From Streptococcus sp. sy004 (GTDB taxonomy: Bacteria; Bacillota; Bacilli; Lactobacillales; Streptococcaceae), in NCBI RefSeq assembly GCF_007859205.1, contig NZ_VOHP01000001.1:310001-374000 (forward strand): a stretch of 64,000 nucleotides of DNA, read 5' to 3'. Every line of letters begins with the position of its first letter. Position 1 is the stretch's first letter. The notes below the pieces were generated by a model. The model worked only from the letters and a program-made list of their open reading frames with translations, was not told where the DNA came from and made no database searches. Position numbers and translations under genes: made by a program. Of the stretch, positions 9,381-19,171 are shown in pieces.

Positions 9381-12300
9381 ATGTTTTTAAAAGCAATTGA
9401 AATGCAAGGCTTTAAGTCTTTTGCTGACAAGACCAAGATTGAATTTGACCAAGGTGTTACTGCTATTGTCGGACCAAATGGTTCGGGTAAAAGTAACATT
9501 ACAGAGAGTTTGCGATGGGCCTTAGGTGAATCGAGTGCTAAAAGTTTGCGTGGTGGCAAGATGCTCGATGTGATTTTTGCAGGAACAGAGAATCGTCATG
9601 CCTTAAATTATGCTCAAGTTGCTGTGATTTTAGATAACCAAGATGGTTTTATTGCTGATGCTGGTCAAGAAATCCGCATTGAGCGTCAGCTTTATCGCAA
9701 TGGTGATAGTGACTATCTCATTGATGGTAAAAAGGTTCGTCTGCGTGATATTCATGATCTGTTTATGGATACGGGTCTTGGACGTGACTCGTTTTCTATT
9801 ATTTCACAAGGACGAGTAGAAGCTATATTTAATAGCAAGCCAGAAGAACGTCGTGCTATTTTTGAAGAAGCTGCAGGTGTTTTGAAATATAAAACACGGA
9901 AAAAAGAAACCGAGCAAAAACTTAACCAAACTCAAGATAATTTGGATCGTTTGGATGATATTATTTATGAATTAGACTTGCAAGTCAAACCATTGGGTAA
10001 GCAAGCTGAGGTGGCCAAAGCATTCTTAGATCTGGATGAAAAGCGTAAACAAGTTCAATTAGATTTATTGGTTGCTGATGTTTCTACTTACAAGCAGGAT
10101 TTAACTCATACCCAAAATGAGTTAGAAAAGGTTCAAAATCAGTTAGCCGTTTATTATCAAGAAAGAGAAGAACTAGAGGCTGATTATTCGACAAAGAAAG
10201 ACAAGCGTCAATCCCTTTCAAGAAAGCAAGACCAGCTTCAAGATAATTTGGTAGAATTGACACGTCTGACTTCACATTTAGAAGGTCAACTTGATTTGGC
10301 TCAATTAGAACAGAGTCAACAAACCATACAAAAAGAACAACTTCAAGAACAAACAGACAAATTAACGAAACAACAAGGTCAGCTACAAGAACAGATTGAT
10401 GACAAACAAGCCTTGATTACCAAATTAAAACAAAACTTAACAATTAAGCAAGCTGAATTGCATAAGCTAGTTAACCAACAGGAACAATATGCAATAAGTC
10501 CAGATCAATTGATAGAAAATCTGCGGGAAGAGTTTGTTGGTTTACTAGAGAAAGAAGCAGACCTGTCTAATGATTTAACAGCATTGCAAGCTGAAAGGGC
10601 TAGTCAAACTCAAATTTCTCAACAAAAATCAGCTGAATTAGATAAATTAAGTCAAGAATTAAAGGAAGTAGAAATTGCGAAAACTAATGCTCAAACTAAG
10701 TTAACGAAACAAGAGCATCATTTAACAGAGCTTCGTAATCGCTATCAAGTCTTAACTCAAGAGTTGAATCAAAAAAAAGCATGTTATGAAAAAGAGCAGA
10801 CTAGCTTTTTTGCTCTCTTAGACCAACTTAAAGCTAAAGAAGCACGTCAATCAAGTTTGGTGAGTATCTTAAAAAATCATAGTAATTTTTATGCAGGAGT
10901 TAAGTATGTCTTGCAGCAGGCAGATCGTTTAGGTGGAATTATTGGAGCAGTTAGTGAGCATGTTAGTTTTGAGTTAACTTATCAAACTGCCATAGAAGTT
11001 GCCTTGGGGGCTAGTAGCCAGCATATTATTGTGGCTGATGAACAAGCTGCAAAACGCTCTATTGAAGCCTTGAAAACAAGTCGTCAAGGACGAGCTACCT
11101 TTTTGCCTTTAACAACGATTAAGGGGAGAAAACCTGCTCCACAACATGAACAAACCTTACGTCAAAGCCCAGGATTTTTAGGTTTTGCTAATGATTTAGT
11201 GACCTATGAGTCCAATCTAGCCAATATTTTTGCAAATCTTTTAGGGGCAACTGCTATTTTTGAAACGATTGATCAAGCCAATCAAGCAGCCAGACTTACC
11301 CATTATCAAGTGCGTCTAGTAACATTGGATGGCACAGAATTAAGAACTGGCGGTTCTTTTGCTGGGGGGGCGCAGCGTCAAAATAATATGACCTTTATCA
11401 AACCAGAATTAGAACAATTAGACCAAAAAATCAAGCAGCAAAAAGAAGAACTTGTTCTTAAAGAAGAACAATTGAAACAAGCTAAGGAGAACTTGTCAAC
11501 CTTAACTGAAGAACTTCAACTGATTAAAGAAGAGGGAGAACAAGCACGTTTGGGGCATCAAAAAGCTCAATTGGAGTTAGAGCAGTTGATTAAACGTCAT
11601 CAAGAACTGACTCAAATTGTGGGTGATGTCGATGCCATTACGAATCAAGATTATTTAGTATCTTTAGGAGAAAGAGAATCGTTATTAAAAACTGATTTAT
11701 CAGAGCTAGCTGAGAGCAAACAAGCCCTTTCTCGACAATTAGAACAGATTAAAGAAAATCGAAATCATGTGCAAAAACAATTAGATGATCTGACTGACCA
11801 AGTCGCAGCAGCAAGACTAGCTGAACGTGATTTGCTCAATACCTTGAGGTTTGAACAAGAGGATTATAAACGATTGTTAGCTGATTTAGAGAAAGTGACC
11901 ACTGAGTTATTGAAACTTCAAGGACAACTTAGTGGTAAAACACAAAAACTCAATCCAGAGAAACTAGAGCAGTTAAGAACAGATTTAGATCAAGCTTGTC
12001 ATCGAAAAGAAGAAACAGAACAAGCAATTATTCGCTTAAAGTTAAATTTAGAAGATTGTGAAGCTAGTTTAGAAGAAGTGGCCGTACAATTAACCAAGAT
12101 CAATCAACAACATGAAGGGCTAATTCGCCAACAGACACAATTGGAATTAACCATTGAACATTACTCTGATAAGTTACGTCAACTAGCCAAGAGTTTGGCA
12201 GAAGATTATCAAATCAGTTTTGAAGAAGCTCAAAAAATTAGTCAGCCCCTCGATAATGTGGTTGAGGCAAGGCAGATATTGGCTGATTTGATACGACAAA

Positions 12301-12923
12301 TCAAACAGTTAGGCTCAATCAATCTAGAAGCCATTCAACAATTTGAAGAGATTTCTCAACGACTGGCTTTTCTTTCAGAACAAAAAGCTGATTTAATGGA
12401 AGCTAAAACCCTATTAACTGATACGATTAAGGAAATGAATGACGAAGTGAAAGAGCGATTCAGAGAGAGATTTGAGGCTATTCGTCATAGTTTTCACCAA
12501 ACCTTTAAGCAGATGTTTGGTGGTGGTCGTAGTGATTTATTACTAACGGAAGATGATTTGCTGACGGCTGGTATTGAGATTTCGGTACAACCTCCTGGAA
12601 AAAAAATCCAATCACTGAACCTGATGAGTGGTGGTGAGAAAGCACTCACCGCCCTAGCTCTGCTTTTTGCCATTATTCGTGTGAAAACCATTCCTTTTGT
12701 TATCTTAGATGAAGTGGAAGCAGCCTTGGATGAGGCTAACGTTAAACGTTTTGGTGACTACCTTAACCGTTTTGATAAATCAAGTCAGTTTATTGTTGTC
12801 ACTCATCGTAAAGGCACCATGGCTGCAGCAGATAGTATTTATGGAGTTACCATGCAGGAATCGGGTGTTTCCAAGTTAGTTTCTGTCAAACTAACTGAAG
12901 CAGAAACGATGATGAGCAAGTAG
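9381..12923 (+). CDS. smc: Chromosome segregation protein SMC
   Basis: ABC-type ATPase of the SMC-ScpAB condensin, which organises and segregates the chromosome. Walker A GPNGSGKS lies at 31-38, and a hinge starts near residue 519 (GIIGAVSEHVSFELTYQ) between two long Gln/Glu-rich coiled coils. The ABC signature LMSGGEKALTALA lies near 1080 and Walker B FVILDEVEAALDEAN near 1104. I prefer ATG 9381 (1180 aa, starting MFLKAIEMQGFKSF) with SD GAGGGTG over the GTG at 9375, which would overlap the rnc stop. Confidence 0.97.
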   Translation: MFLKAIEMQGFKSFADKTKIEFDQGVTAIVGPNGSGKSNITESLRWALGESSAKSLRGGKMLDVIFAGTENRHALNYAQVAVILDNQDGFIADAGQEIRIERQLYRNGDSDYLIDGKKVRLRDIHDLFMDTGLGRDSFSIISQGRVEAIFNSKPEERRAIFEEAAGVLKYKTRKKETEQKLNQTQDNLDRLDDIIYELDLQVKPLGKQAEVAKAFLDLDEKRKQVQLDLLVADVSTYKQDLTHTQNELEKVQNQLAVYYQEREELEADYSTKKDKRQSLSRKQDQLQDNLVELTRLTSHLEGQLDLAQLEQSQQTIQKEQLQEQTDKLTKQQGQLQEQIDDKQALITKLKQNLTIKQAELHKLVNQQEQYAISPDQLIENLREEFVGLLEKEADLSNDLTALQAERASQTQISQQKSAELDKLSQELKEVEIAKTNAQTKLTKQEHHLTELRNRYQVLTQELNQKKACYEKEQTSFFALLDQLKAKEARQSSLVSILKNHSNFYAGVKYVLQQADRLGGIIGAVSEHVSFELTYQTAIEVALGASSQHIIVADEQAAKRSIEALKTSRQGRATFLPLTTIKGRKPAPQHEQTLRQSPGFLGFANDLVTYESNLANIFANLLGATAIFETIDQANQAARLTHYQVRLVTLDGTELRTGGSFAGGAQRQNNMTFIKPELEQLDQKIKQQKEELVLKEEQLKQAKENLSTLTEELQLIKEEGEQARLGHQKAQLELEQLIKRHQELTQIVGDVDAITNQDYLVSLGERESLLKTDLSELAESKQALSRQLEQIKENRNHVQKQLDDLTDQVAAARLAERDLLNTLRFEQEDYKRLLADLEKVTTELLKLQGQLSGKTQKLNPEKLEQLRTDLDQACHRKEETEQAIIRLKLNLEDCEASLEEVAVQLTKINQQHEGLIRQQTQLELTIEHYSDKLRQLAKSLAEDYQISFEEAQKISQPLDNVVEARQILADLIRQIKQLGSINLEAIQQFEEISQRLAFLSEQKADLMEAKTLLTDTIKEMNDEVKERFRERFEAIRHSFHQTFKQMFGGGRSDLLLTEDDLLTAGIEISVQPPGKKIQSLNLMSGGEKALTALALLFAIIRVKTIPFVILDEVEAALDEANVKRFGDYLNRFDKSSQFIVVTHRKGTMAAADSIYGVTMQESGVSKLVSVKLTEAETMMSK

Positions 12924-12936
12924 AAAGGAAGAGAAG

Positions 12937-13758
12937 ATGACAGACATTAAATTATTAGCTTTGGATTTAGATGGCACTCTTTTGACCAGTAAAAAAGAAG
13001 TCACTCAAGCTAATCACGAAGCCCTAAAGGCAGCAAGAAAGTTGGGTGTCAAGGTTGTTATCACGACAGGGCGTCCCTTAAAGGCCATCGAACATCTCTT
13101 GACTGAACTTGATTTATTGGGGGAAAATGAGTATAGCATTACCTTTAATGGTGGTTTGGTTCAAAGCAATACAGGGAAAATTTTAGCAAAGAGTGGCTTA
13201 ACAAGAAATGATTTACCCGTTATCTATCAAGCCTTGATGGACTTAGATTTACCAATGGATATTTTAAGTGGTGGCACTGTCTATAGTTTATCTAGTGCCA
13301 CACGTCAGACACTTTATCCTACGGCAAATCCAATGTTGGAATTTATTTCAATTGAAAGCCTTGCTGAATTGCCTCAAGATGTTGTCATCAATAAAGTGGT
13401 ATCTGTTTGTGAGCAAAGTGTCTTGGATCAGCAGATTAAGCACTTGCCAGCAGATTTGTCAGAACGATTTGAACTCTTTAAGTCACGCGATATTGTTTTT
13501 GAAATCATGCCAAAAGGCATCCATAAAGCAGTTGGTTTGGAACATTTAACCAAACATTTAGGTTTAAGTTCCGATCAAGTGATGGCTATGGGGGATGAAG
13601 AAAATGATTTGACCATGCTAACCTGGGCAGGCCTAGGAATTGCCATGTCCAATGCCAGTCAAGTAGTTAAGGTTAAAGCCAATCATGTCACAACCAAGAC
13701 TAATGAAGAATCAGGGGTAGCTGAAGCTGTTGAAACCTATATTTTGAAAGGAAAATAA
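12937..13758 (+). CDS. Cof-type HAD-superfamily phosphatase
   Basis: Haloacid dehalogenase-type phosphatase of the Cof/YidA class, likely acting on sugar phosphates or similar small metabolites. Motif I is LDLDGTLL (Asp10, Asp12), motif II ITTGRP, and motif IV GDEENDLTML near residue 219, preceded by the C2-type cap. At 273 aa it is typical. It lies between smc and ftsY with a 13-base gap after smc and 2 bases before ftsY, so it is part of the same operon. The substrate cannot be read from sequence. Confidence 0.9.
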   Translation: MTDIKLLALDLDGTLLTSKKEVTQANHEALKAARKLGVKVVITTGRPLKAIEHLLTELDLLGENEYSITFNGGLVQSNTGKILAKSGLTRNDLPVIYQALMDLDLPMDILSGGTVYSLSSATRQTLYPTANPMLEFISIESLAELPQDVVINKVVSVCEQSVLDQQIKHLPADLSERFELFKSRDIVFEIMPKGIHKAVGLEHLTKHLGLSSDQVMAMGDEENDLTMLTWAGLGIAMSNASQVVKVKANHVTTKTNEESGVAEAVETYILKGK

Positions 13759-13760
13759 TA

Positions 13761-15053
13761 ATGGGATTATTTGATCGATTATTTGGGAGCAGTCATCAAG
13801 ACGACGTGCCAAACATGGACGAAACTATCCAAGAGGAGAGTGTAGTAGCAGAAACACCAGTGGAAACAGAAGATGTCATGGCCAAGTTGGCTCGTCTGCG
13901 TCAAGAATTTGCAGAAAAAGAGCAAGAACAAACTCAAGGTGACACCGATAGTCTAGTAACAGAAGTAAGCACATTATCTGAGCAGGAAAATTCATCTCAA
14001 GAAGCAATAGAAGTGGTTGAAGATGAGCTAAGTTCAAGAAGGGCTACGGATAATCAGGCAGCACTTGATGTGATAGAAGATGTTCAACCTAGTGAAGAAG
14101 AATCGTCATTGACAATGACCGAACCTGAAACAGAAAGTCAAAAGTATGAGCGAACTCTAGCTAAGACGAGGACTGGTTTTGGAGCAAAATTAAATAGTTT
14201 TTTTGCCCAATTTCGTCAGGTAGATGAGGAATTTTTTGAGGAACTGGAAGAACTCTTAATTCTTTCAGATGTTGGGGTAAAAGTAGCGACTAATTTAGTA
14301 GAGGAGCTACGCTTTGAAGCTAAATTGGAAAAGGCCAAGAAACCAGAAGCTCTACGACGTGTCATTATTGAAAAGTTGGTTGACATCTATGAAAAAGATG
14401 GGCAATTTAAGGAAAAAATCAACTTGCAAGAAGGCTTAACCGTCATGATGTTTGTTGGGGTGAATGGGGTCGGAAAAACTACCTCGATAGGTAAATTAGC
14501 TTACAAATACCAGGAAGAAGGTAAAAAAGTCATGTTGGTGGCAGCCGATACTTTCCGTGCAGGTGCAGTTGCCCAACTAGTAGAATGGGGCAAACGTGTT
14601 AATGTTCCAGTGGTGACAGGAAAAGAAAAATCAGATCCAGCTAGTGTGGTTTATGATGGTATGGAACAAGCCATTGACCAAGACGTTGATATTTTATTGA
14701 TTGATACTGCAGGACGTTTACAAAACAAGGATAATCTGATGGCAGAATTGGAAAAAATGGGACGAATTATTAAACGTGTTCTTCCAAATGCCCCACATGA
14801 AACCCTTTTAGCACTGGATGCGTCAACAGGTCAAAACGCTCTGAGTCAAGCCAAGGAATTTTCAAAAATGACACCTTTGACTGGTTTGATTTTAACCAAG
14901 TTAGATGGAACAGCCCGAGGGGGTGTGGTCTTGGCTATTCGCGAAGAATTAGACATTCCAGTTAAATTTATCGGTTTTGGCGAAAAAATTGATGACATTG
15001 GGCAATTTAATTCAGAAGAATTTGTGAGAGGTTTGCTTGCAGGCTTAGTATAA
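13761..15053 (+). CDS. ftsY: Signal recognition particle receptor FtsY
   Basis: SRP receptor GTPase that docks ribosome-SRP complexes at the membrane for co-translational insertion. An acidic, low-complexity N-terminal A domain (about 1-125) precedes the NG domain. The G elements are GVNGVGKTTSIGKLA near 232, DTFRAGAVAQL, DTAGR and TKLDGTARGG. At 430 aa it falls within the streptococcal range; the extra length is in the acidic domain. It ends the rnc-smc-HAD-ftsY operon and is followed by a bidirectional terminator. Confidence 0.96.
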   Translation: MGLFDRLFGSSHQDDVPNMDETIQEESVVAETPVETEDVMAKLARLRQEFAEKEQEQTQGDTDSLVTEVSTLSEQENSSQEAIEVVEDELSSRRATDNQAALDVIEDVQPSEEESSLTMTEPETESQKYERTLAKTRTGFGAKLNSFFAQFRQVDEEFFEELEELLILSDVGVKVATNLVEELRFEAKLEKAKKPEALRRVIIEKLVDIYEKDGQFKEKINLQEGLTVMMFVGVNGVGKTTSIGKLAYKYQEEGKKVMLVAADTFRAGAVAQLVEWGKRVNVPVVTGKEKSDPASVVYDGMEQAIDQDVDILLIDTAGRLQNKDNLMAELEKMGRIIKRVLPNAPHETLLALDASTGQNALSQAKEFSKMTPLTGLILTKLDGTARGGVVLAIREELDIPVKFIGFGEKIDDIGQFNSEEFVRGLLAGLV

Positions 15054-15056
15054 ATA

Positions 15057-15086
15057 AAACTCCTTGAATCATTCAAGGAGTTTTGT
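15057..15086. terminator. Bidirectional terminator between ftsY and nrdF
   Basis: Stem AAAACTCCTTGAAT / ATTCAAGGAGTTTT with T runs on both strands, placed between convergent genes. Confidence 0.8.
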
Positions 15087-15097
15087 TGTTTAGAGAA

Positions 15098-15120
15098 GAA
15101 AAGAGCCTTTGTTGGCTCTC
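15098..15120 (-). terminator. Terminator of nrdHIEF
   Basis: On the minus strand, arms GAGAGCC and GGCTCTT surround AACAAA and are followed by T-rich sequence. It lies just after the nrdF stop. Confidence 0.6.
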
Positions 15121-15127
15121 TTTAATT

Positions 15128-16087
15128 TTAATCTAATCCAATCAAATAATCTTCATCTTTCATAGCTTCCACCGTTCCTAGCAGGTAACCATTGCCGACT
15201 TGACTAAAGAAATCGTGGTTACTGGTTCCTGTTGAGATACCATTCATGACAATCGGATTGACATCATTAGCTGTGTCTGGAAAGAGTGGTTCTTGTCCCA
15301 GATTCATGAGAGCTTTATTAGCATTGTAACGCAAGAACGTTTTAACTTCTTCAGTCCAGCCAACAGCGTCGTAGAGATACTCGGTATAATTTGCCTCATT
15401 CTCATAAAGGGTATAAAGCAAGTCATACATCCAATTTTTCAGATTTTCTTGTTCTGATTCGCTTAATTCATTGAAACCAAGTTGGAATTTATAACCGATG
15501 TAAGTTCCGTGAACAGATTCATCACGGATAATCAGCTTGATAATCTCAGCCACATTGGGTAATTTATTATTTCCAAGATAGTAAAGGGGGGTGAAAAATC
15601 CTGAGTAGAAAAGGAAGGTTTCTAGGAAAACACTGGCAACTTTTTTTTCTAAAGGACTGCCATTTTTGTAAATCTCATTGACAATCTCAGCCTTTTTCTG
15701 TAAGTAGGGATTTTCAGCTACCCAAGCAAAGATCTCTTCAATTTCTGACTTGGTGTTAAGGGTTGAGAAGATAGATGAGTAGGACTTGGCATGGACAGAC
15801 TCCATAAATTCGATGTTATTAAGCACAGCCTCTTCATGTGGGGTTCTGACATCTTTTTTTAGGGCAGACATGCCGCTTTCAGATTGAACCGTATCAAGAA
15901 GGGTCAAGCCACCAAAGACTTTTCCAACCAAATCTTTTTCAACCGCTGACAATTTACGCCAATCATCCAGGTCATTTGATAAAGGAATTCGTGTATCCAA
16001 CCAAAATTGCTCGGTCAATTTCTCCCAAGTTGATTTATCAACCGAATCTTCAATCTCATTCCAGTTAATTGCATTATAATAGCTCAT
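15128..16087 (-). CDS. nrdF: Class Ib ribonucleotide reductase small subunit NrdF
   Basis: Radical-bearing beta subunit of the aerobic class Ib ribonucleotide reductase. Metal ligands visible are Asp65, Glu96 and His99 (EFMESVHAKSY), with the radical Tyr at 103. The second set lies in FLETFLFYSGF and IIRDESVHGTY. Class Ib enzymes use a di-manganese or di-iron centre activated by NrdI. I start at the ATG at 16085-16087 (MSYYNAINWNEIE, 319 aa) with SD AAGGAG. A longer frame back to 16267 overlaps nrdE and is spurious. The gene is 13 bases after nrdE. Confidence 0.95.
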   Translation of the reverse strand: MSYYNAINWNEIEDSVDKSTWEKLTEQFWLDTRIPLSNDLDDWRKLSAVEKDLVGKVFGGLTLLDTVQSESGMSALKKDVRTPHEEAVLNNIEFMESVHAKSYSSIFSTLNTKSEIEEIFAWVAENPYLQKKAEIVNEIYKNGSPLEKKVASVFLETFLFYSGFFTPLYYLGNNKLPNVAEIIKLIIRDESVHGTYIGYKFQLGFNELSESEQENLKNWMYDLLYTLYENEANYTEYLYDAVGWTEEVKTFLRYNANKALMNLGQEPLFPDTANDVNPIVMNGISTGTSNHDFFSQVGNGYLLGTVEAMKDEDYLIGLD

Positions 16088-16100
16088 GACAAACTCCTTT

Positions 16101-18260
16101 TTAAATGACACAACTTTCACATTGGTTCGATCCGACTTCTTCGCCATCGTCTGTGAAGGTTCTAATATAGTAAATCGATTTAATTCCCTTATTAAACGCG
16201 TAATGACGGAGAATAGAAAGATCACGAGTGGTCTGTTTGGTTTCTGTTTTCCATTCGTAAAGGTCAAGTGGAATTTCGCTCCGCATAAAGAGTGTCATCG
16301 AAAGACCTTGATCAACGTGCTCTGTAGCAGCAGCATAGACATCAATCACTTTACGCATGTCCATATCGTAAGCAGACGTGTAATAAGGAATGGTATCGGT
16401 TGAAAGCCCGCTAGCAGGGTAGTAGATTTTACCAATTTTCTTTTCTTGACGTTCTTCAATACGTTGCGTAATCGGATGAATAGACGCAGAACAATCATTG
16501 ATATAGCTGATTGAGCCATTAGGAGCCACAGCTAAACGATTTTGATGATAGAGACCGTCAGCCATAATCGCTTTTTTCAGTGCTTGCCAATCTTCAGCCT
16601 GTGGGATAAAGTGACCAGCAAAGAGTTCTTTAACTTGTTCAGATTTTGGCACAAATTGACCAGTGATATATTTATCAAAATAACTACCGTCAGCGTAAGC
16701 CGATTGCTCAAAATTATTGAAAGTAAGGCCACGTTCCTTGGCAATGGCATTAGACTCAACCAAAGTCCAATAATTCAATAACATGAAATAAATATGGGTA
16801 AATTCAATTGATTCTGGGCTACCATATTCCATGTGGTGTTGGGCAAAATAACTATGTAGCCCCATTGCACCTAAACCAATGGTATGGGCTTGTTCATTAC
16901 CATGTTTAATAGTTGGTACGGCTTCGATACTTGATGCGTCAGTGACAAAGGTCAAGGCTCGAGTCATAGTACGCACTGAGCGACCAAAATCAGAAGATGT
17001 CATTAAATTTAAGACATTGGTTGAACCAAGGTTACATGAAATATCAGTTCCCATTTTGACAAATTCTTGGGAATCGTTAATCTCGCTTGGTGTTTGCACT
17101 TGTAAAATCTCTGAGCAGAGATTGCTCATAATGATTTTACCGTCAATGGCACTGGTCTTGTTGGCAGTATCAATATTGATGATATAAGGATAGCCAGATT
17201 CTTGTTGTAGTTTAGAAATCTCAGTTTCCAAATCACGCGCCTTGATTTTCGTCTTGTTAATCTTAGGATTGGCAACTAATTCATCATACTTTTCTGTGAT
17301 GTCAATGTAGCTATATGGCACCCCATATTCACGTTCAATAGAATAAGGACTGAATAGATACATATCTTCATTTTTACGAGCTAATTCGTAAAATTTATCT
17401 GGGACAGTGATTCCTAAAGAAAGTGTTTTGACACGAATTTTTTCGTCAGCATTTTCCTTTTTGGTTGAAAGGAAGTTAAGAATGTCTGGATGAAAGACAT
17501 CGAGATAGACAACACCAGCTCCTTGTCGTTGACCAAGTTGATTAGAGTAAGAAAAACTATCTTCAAACAATTTCATGACAGGCACGACACCACTAGCTGC
17601 ACCAGCAAATCCTTTGATCGGCGCACCAGCTTCACGAAGATTGCTAAGAGAAATTCCAACCCCACCACCAATACGAGAAAGTTGTAGAGCTGAATTGATT
17701 GAACGTCCAATTGAATTCATGTCATCCGTGACTTGAATCAAGAAACAAGACACCAATTCACCACGACGACTACGACCAGCATTCAAAAAACTTGGTGTTG
17801 CCGGTTGATAACGTTGATGAATCATTTCCATCGCCAAGTCACGAGCTAACTCTTCCTGTCCATCAGCAAAATAAAGTACATTGAAAAGTACACGGTCTTC
17901 AATGCTTTCTAAATAATAATTACCATCATTTGTTTTTAAAGCATACTGTTGATAAAACTTATAGGCTGCCATGAAGGATTGGAAGCGGAAGTTTTGATTT
18001 TTTAGTTCTTGAGCGAGCTTTTCAATAAACTCAGGCTGATATTTTTTGATAAAGCCTTCTTCAAGGTAATCATGTTCTAAAAGATAAGTAATTTTCTCAG
18101 TCATGCTTGCAAAAGTCATGGTATTTGGTAGAACATTTTCCTTGAAAAATGCCTTCAAGGCTTCCTTATCTTTGTGGAGGGGGATTTGTCCATTGATGGG
18201 ACGATTGATTTCATTATTTAATCGGAAATAAGAAACATCAGTAAGGTTTTTAAGACTCAT
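16101..18260 (-). CDS. nrdE: Class Ib ribonucleotide reductase large subunit NrdE
   Basis: Catalytic alpha subunit that reduces NDPs to dNDPs. It lacks an N-terminal ATP cone, as class Ib enzymes do. Visible elements are SCFLIQVTDDM with an active-site Cys, IMSNLCSEILQ with the thiyl-radical region, APNGSISYINDCSASIHPI, and the C-terminal redox pair QCESCVI that is reduced by NrdH. At 719 aa it is normal. The start overlaps the nrdI 3' end by 11 bases. It pairs with NrdF downstream. Confidence 0.96.
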   Translation of the reverse strand: MSLKNLTDVSYFRLNNEINRPINGQIPLHKDKEALKAFFKENVLPNTMTFASMTEKITYLLEHDYLEEGFIKKYQPEFIEKLAQELKNQNFRFQSFMAAYKFYQQYALKTNDGNYYLESIEDRVLFNVLYFADGQEELARDLAMEMIHQRYQPATPSFLNAGRSRRGELVSCFLIQVTDDMNSIGRSINSALQLSRIGGGVGISLSNLREAGAPIKGFAGAASGVVPVMKLFEDSFSYSNQLGQRQGAGVVYLDVFHPDILNFLSTKKENADEKIRVKTLSLGITVPDKFYELARKNEDMYLFSPYSIEREYGVPYSYIDITEKYDELVANPKINKTKIKARDLETEISKLQQESGYPYIINIDTANKTSAIDGKIIMSNLCSEILQVQTPSEINDSQEFVKMGTDISCNLGSTNVLNLMTSSDFGRSVRTMTRALTFVTDASSIEAVPTIKHGNEQAHTIGLGAMGLHSYFAQHHMEYGSPESIEFTHIYFMLLNYWTLVESNAIAKERGLTFNNFEQSAYADGSYFDKYITGQFVPKSEQVKELFAGHFIPQAEDWQALKKAIMADGLYHQNRLAVAPNGSISYINDCSASIHPITQRIEERQEKKIGKIYYPASGLSTDTIPYYTSAYDMDMRKVIDVYAAATEHVDQGLSMTLFMRSEIPLDLYEWKTETKQTTRDLSILRHYAFNKGIKSIYYIRTFTDDGEEVGSNQCESCVI

Positions 18261-18618
18261 GGGATAGTATTCCTTTTACATATTCGACATCTTGCTCGGT
18301 ACCATTAAATTCAAATTCGTATAAAAGCGGTAGTTGATAGGTTTGAGCATAGCGTCGGGCTGTTTTACAAAAATCGGGACCGAAATTACGATTACCAGAA
18401 CCAATGACCCCTTTACAATGAAGATAGTTGTCAGCTAAAAACTCATCAACCACTTCAACATCTCCCTGATCATAACTAGGAACAAGGAGAATAAAAGGAG
18501 TGTCAAATGTAGGATAGGGTGTCGTTGAGGTTAATTCAAGAGCAACTTGCTCCAAGCCTAGTTTTTTGACGAAACGTTGGCACTGGCCTGTCAGTGAATA
18601 AAAGACTAACTGCATCAT
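18250..18618 (-). CDS. nrdI: NrdI flavodoxin-like RNR activator
   Basis: Flavodoxin-like protein that supplies the oxidant for assembling the Mn2-tyrosyl radical cofactor of NrdF. The N-terminal FMN phosphate loop YSLTGQCQRFVKKL and the segment KGVIGSGNRNFG are typical of NrdI. At 122 aa it is slightly short, as in other streptococcal forms. The ATG overlaps the nrdH TGA as ATGA. Its place inside an nrdHIEF operon supports the call. Confidence 0.92.
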   Translation of the reverse strand: MMQLVFYSLTGQCQRFVKKLGLEQVALELTSTTPYPTFDTPFILLVPSYDQGDVEVVDEFLADNYLHCKGVIGSGNRNFGPDFCKTARRYAQTYQLPLLYEFEFNGTEQDVEYVKGILSHES

Positions 18619-18839
18619 AGTAGAGTTTTTAATTTTTCAGGTTGAAAGCCAGAAAAAACAATATCTCCAGATTCGATTACAGGAGCAGCAGTGAAGCCTA
18701 GACTTTTGACATAATCCACTTTATCTGGATGTTCTTCAATATTGATTTCTTCAAAATCAGCTCCAGCTTCTTCAAGAAAACGTTTGGTCATCTTACATTG
18801 CATGCAATTGTTTTTAGAAAAAACAGTAATTTTAGCCAT
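18615..18839 (-). CDS. nrdH: Glutaredoxin-like protein NrdH
   Basis: Small thioredoxin-fold protein (74 aa) that reduces the NrdE C-terminal cysteines. The redox motif is CMQCK at residues 12-16 (family consensus CxxC), and SGFQPEKL is the family's C-terminal signature. First gene of nrdHIEF. It is divergent from ptsH and has a good promoter at 18880-18908 and a candidate NrdR site pair further upstream. Confidence 0.95.
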   Translation of the reverse strand: MAKITVFSKNNCMQCKMTKRFLEEAGADFEEINIEEHPDKVDYVKSLGFTAAPVIESGDIVFSGFQPEKLKTLL

Positions 18840-18879
18840 GTTATTGATTCCTTTCTGTTAGGTGTGATAGCACTTTAAT

Positions 18880-18908
18880 ATCATACCTAAAAAAAAAATA
18901 AAAATCAA
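18880..18908 (-). promoter_or_regulatory. Promoter of nrdHIEF
   Basis: On the minus strand TTGATT (18903-18908) and TATGAT (18880-18885) are separated by 17 bases. The -10 box is 40 bases upstream of the nrdH ATG. Confidence 0.7.
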
Positions 18909-18926
18909 CTAGGAAAACTAATGTTT

Positions 18927-18974
18927 TTGGCTTATCTTGTGGTTGGAGAGATAAATAGGCACAAGATATAGTGT
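18927..18974. promoter_or_regulatory. Candidate pair of NrdR boxes
   Basis: GCACAAGATATAGTGT at 18959-18974 matches the palindromic NrdR consensus ACACWATATATWGTGT at 14 of 16 positions. A weaker site with a good right half (TTGTGG) lies at 18927-18942, exactly 32 bases away and about three helical turns, which is the usual NrdR spacing. Both lie just upstream of the nrdH -35 box. NrdR would repress dNTP synthesis when dATP is high. Confidence 0.65.
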
Positions 18975-19081
18975 TTTATCGTTACTATGCTTATTGCTAG
19001 CAAAGGTTATGATTTTTGAAAAAACACCTTGTAAAAGAATGGAAAATATTTCATTTTAAGATGATAATTTGCTTTTTCTAC

Positions 19082-19110
19082 TTGATAAAAAAATAGCAAT
19101 GTGCTATAAT
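19082..19110 (+). promoter_or_regulatory. Promoter of ptsHI
   Basis: TTGATA at 19082-19087, a 17-base spacer, and TATAAT at 19105-19110. The rest of the 332-base gap between nrdH and ptsH is AT-rich; apart from the NrdR sites and the two promoters I see nothing in it. Confidence 0.8.
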
Positions 19111-19171
19111 TTTTTTGTAAGGGTTATCATAGATAATCTGAAATTTTAGTAATAATTAAAGGAGAACCATT

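Noticed and set aside
11364..11370. Run of seven G in smc as a contingency tract
   Set aside because: The gene is essential or nearly so, the frame is intact, and the run encodes conserved glycine residues in the hinge.
16087..16267. N-terminal extension of NrdF of 60 residues
   Set aside because: The extension overlaps nrdE, is out of keeping with NrdF, and a clear SD and ATG lie at 16087.
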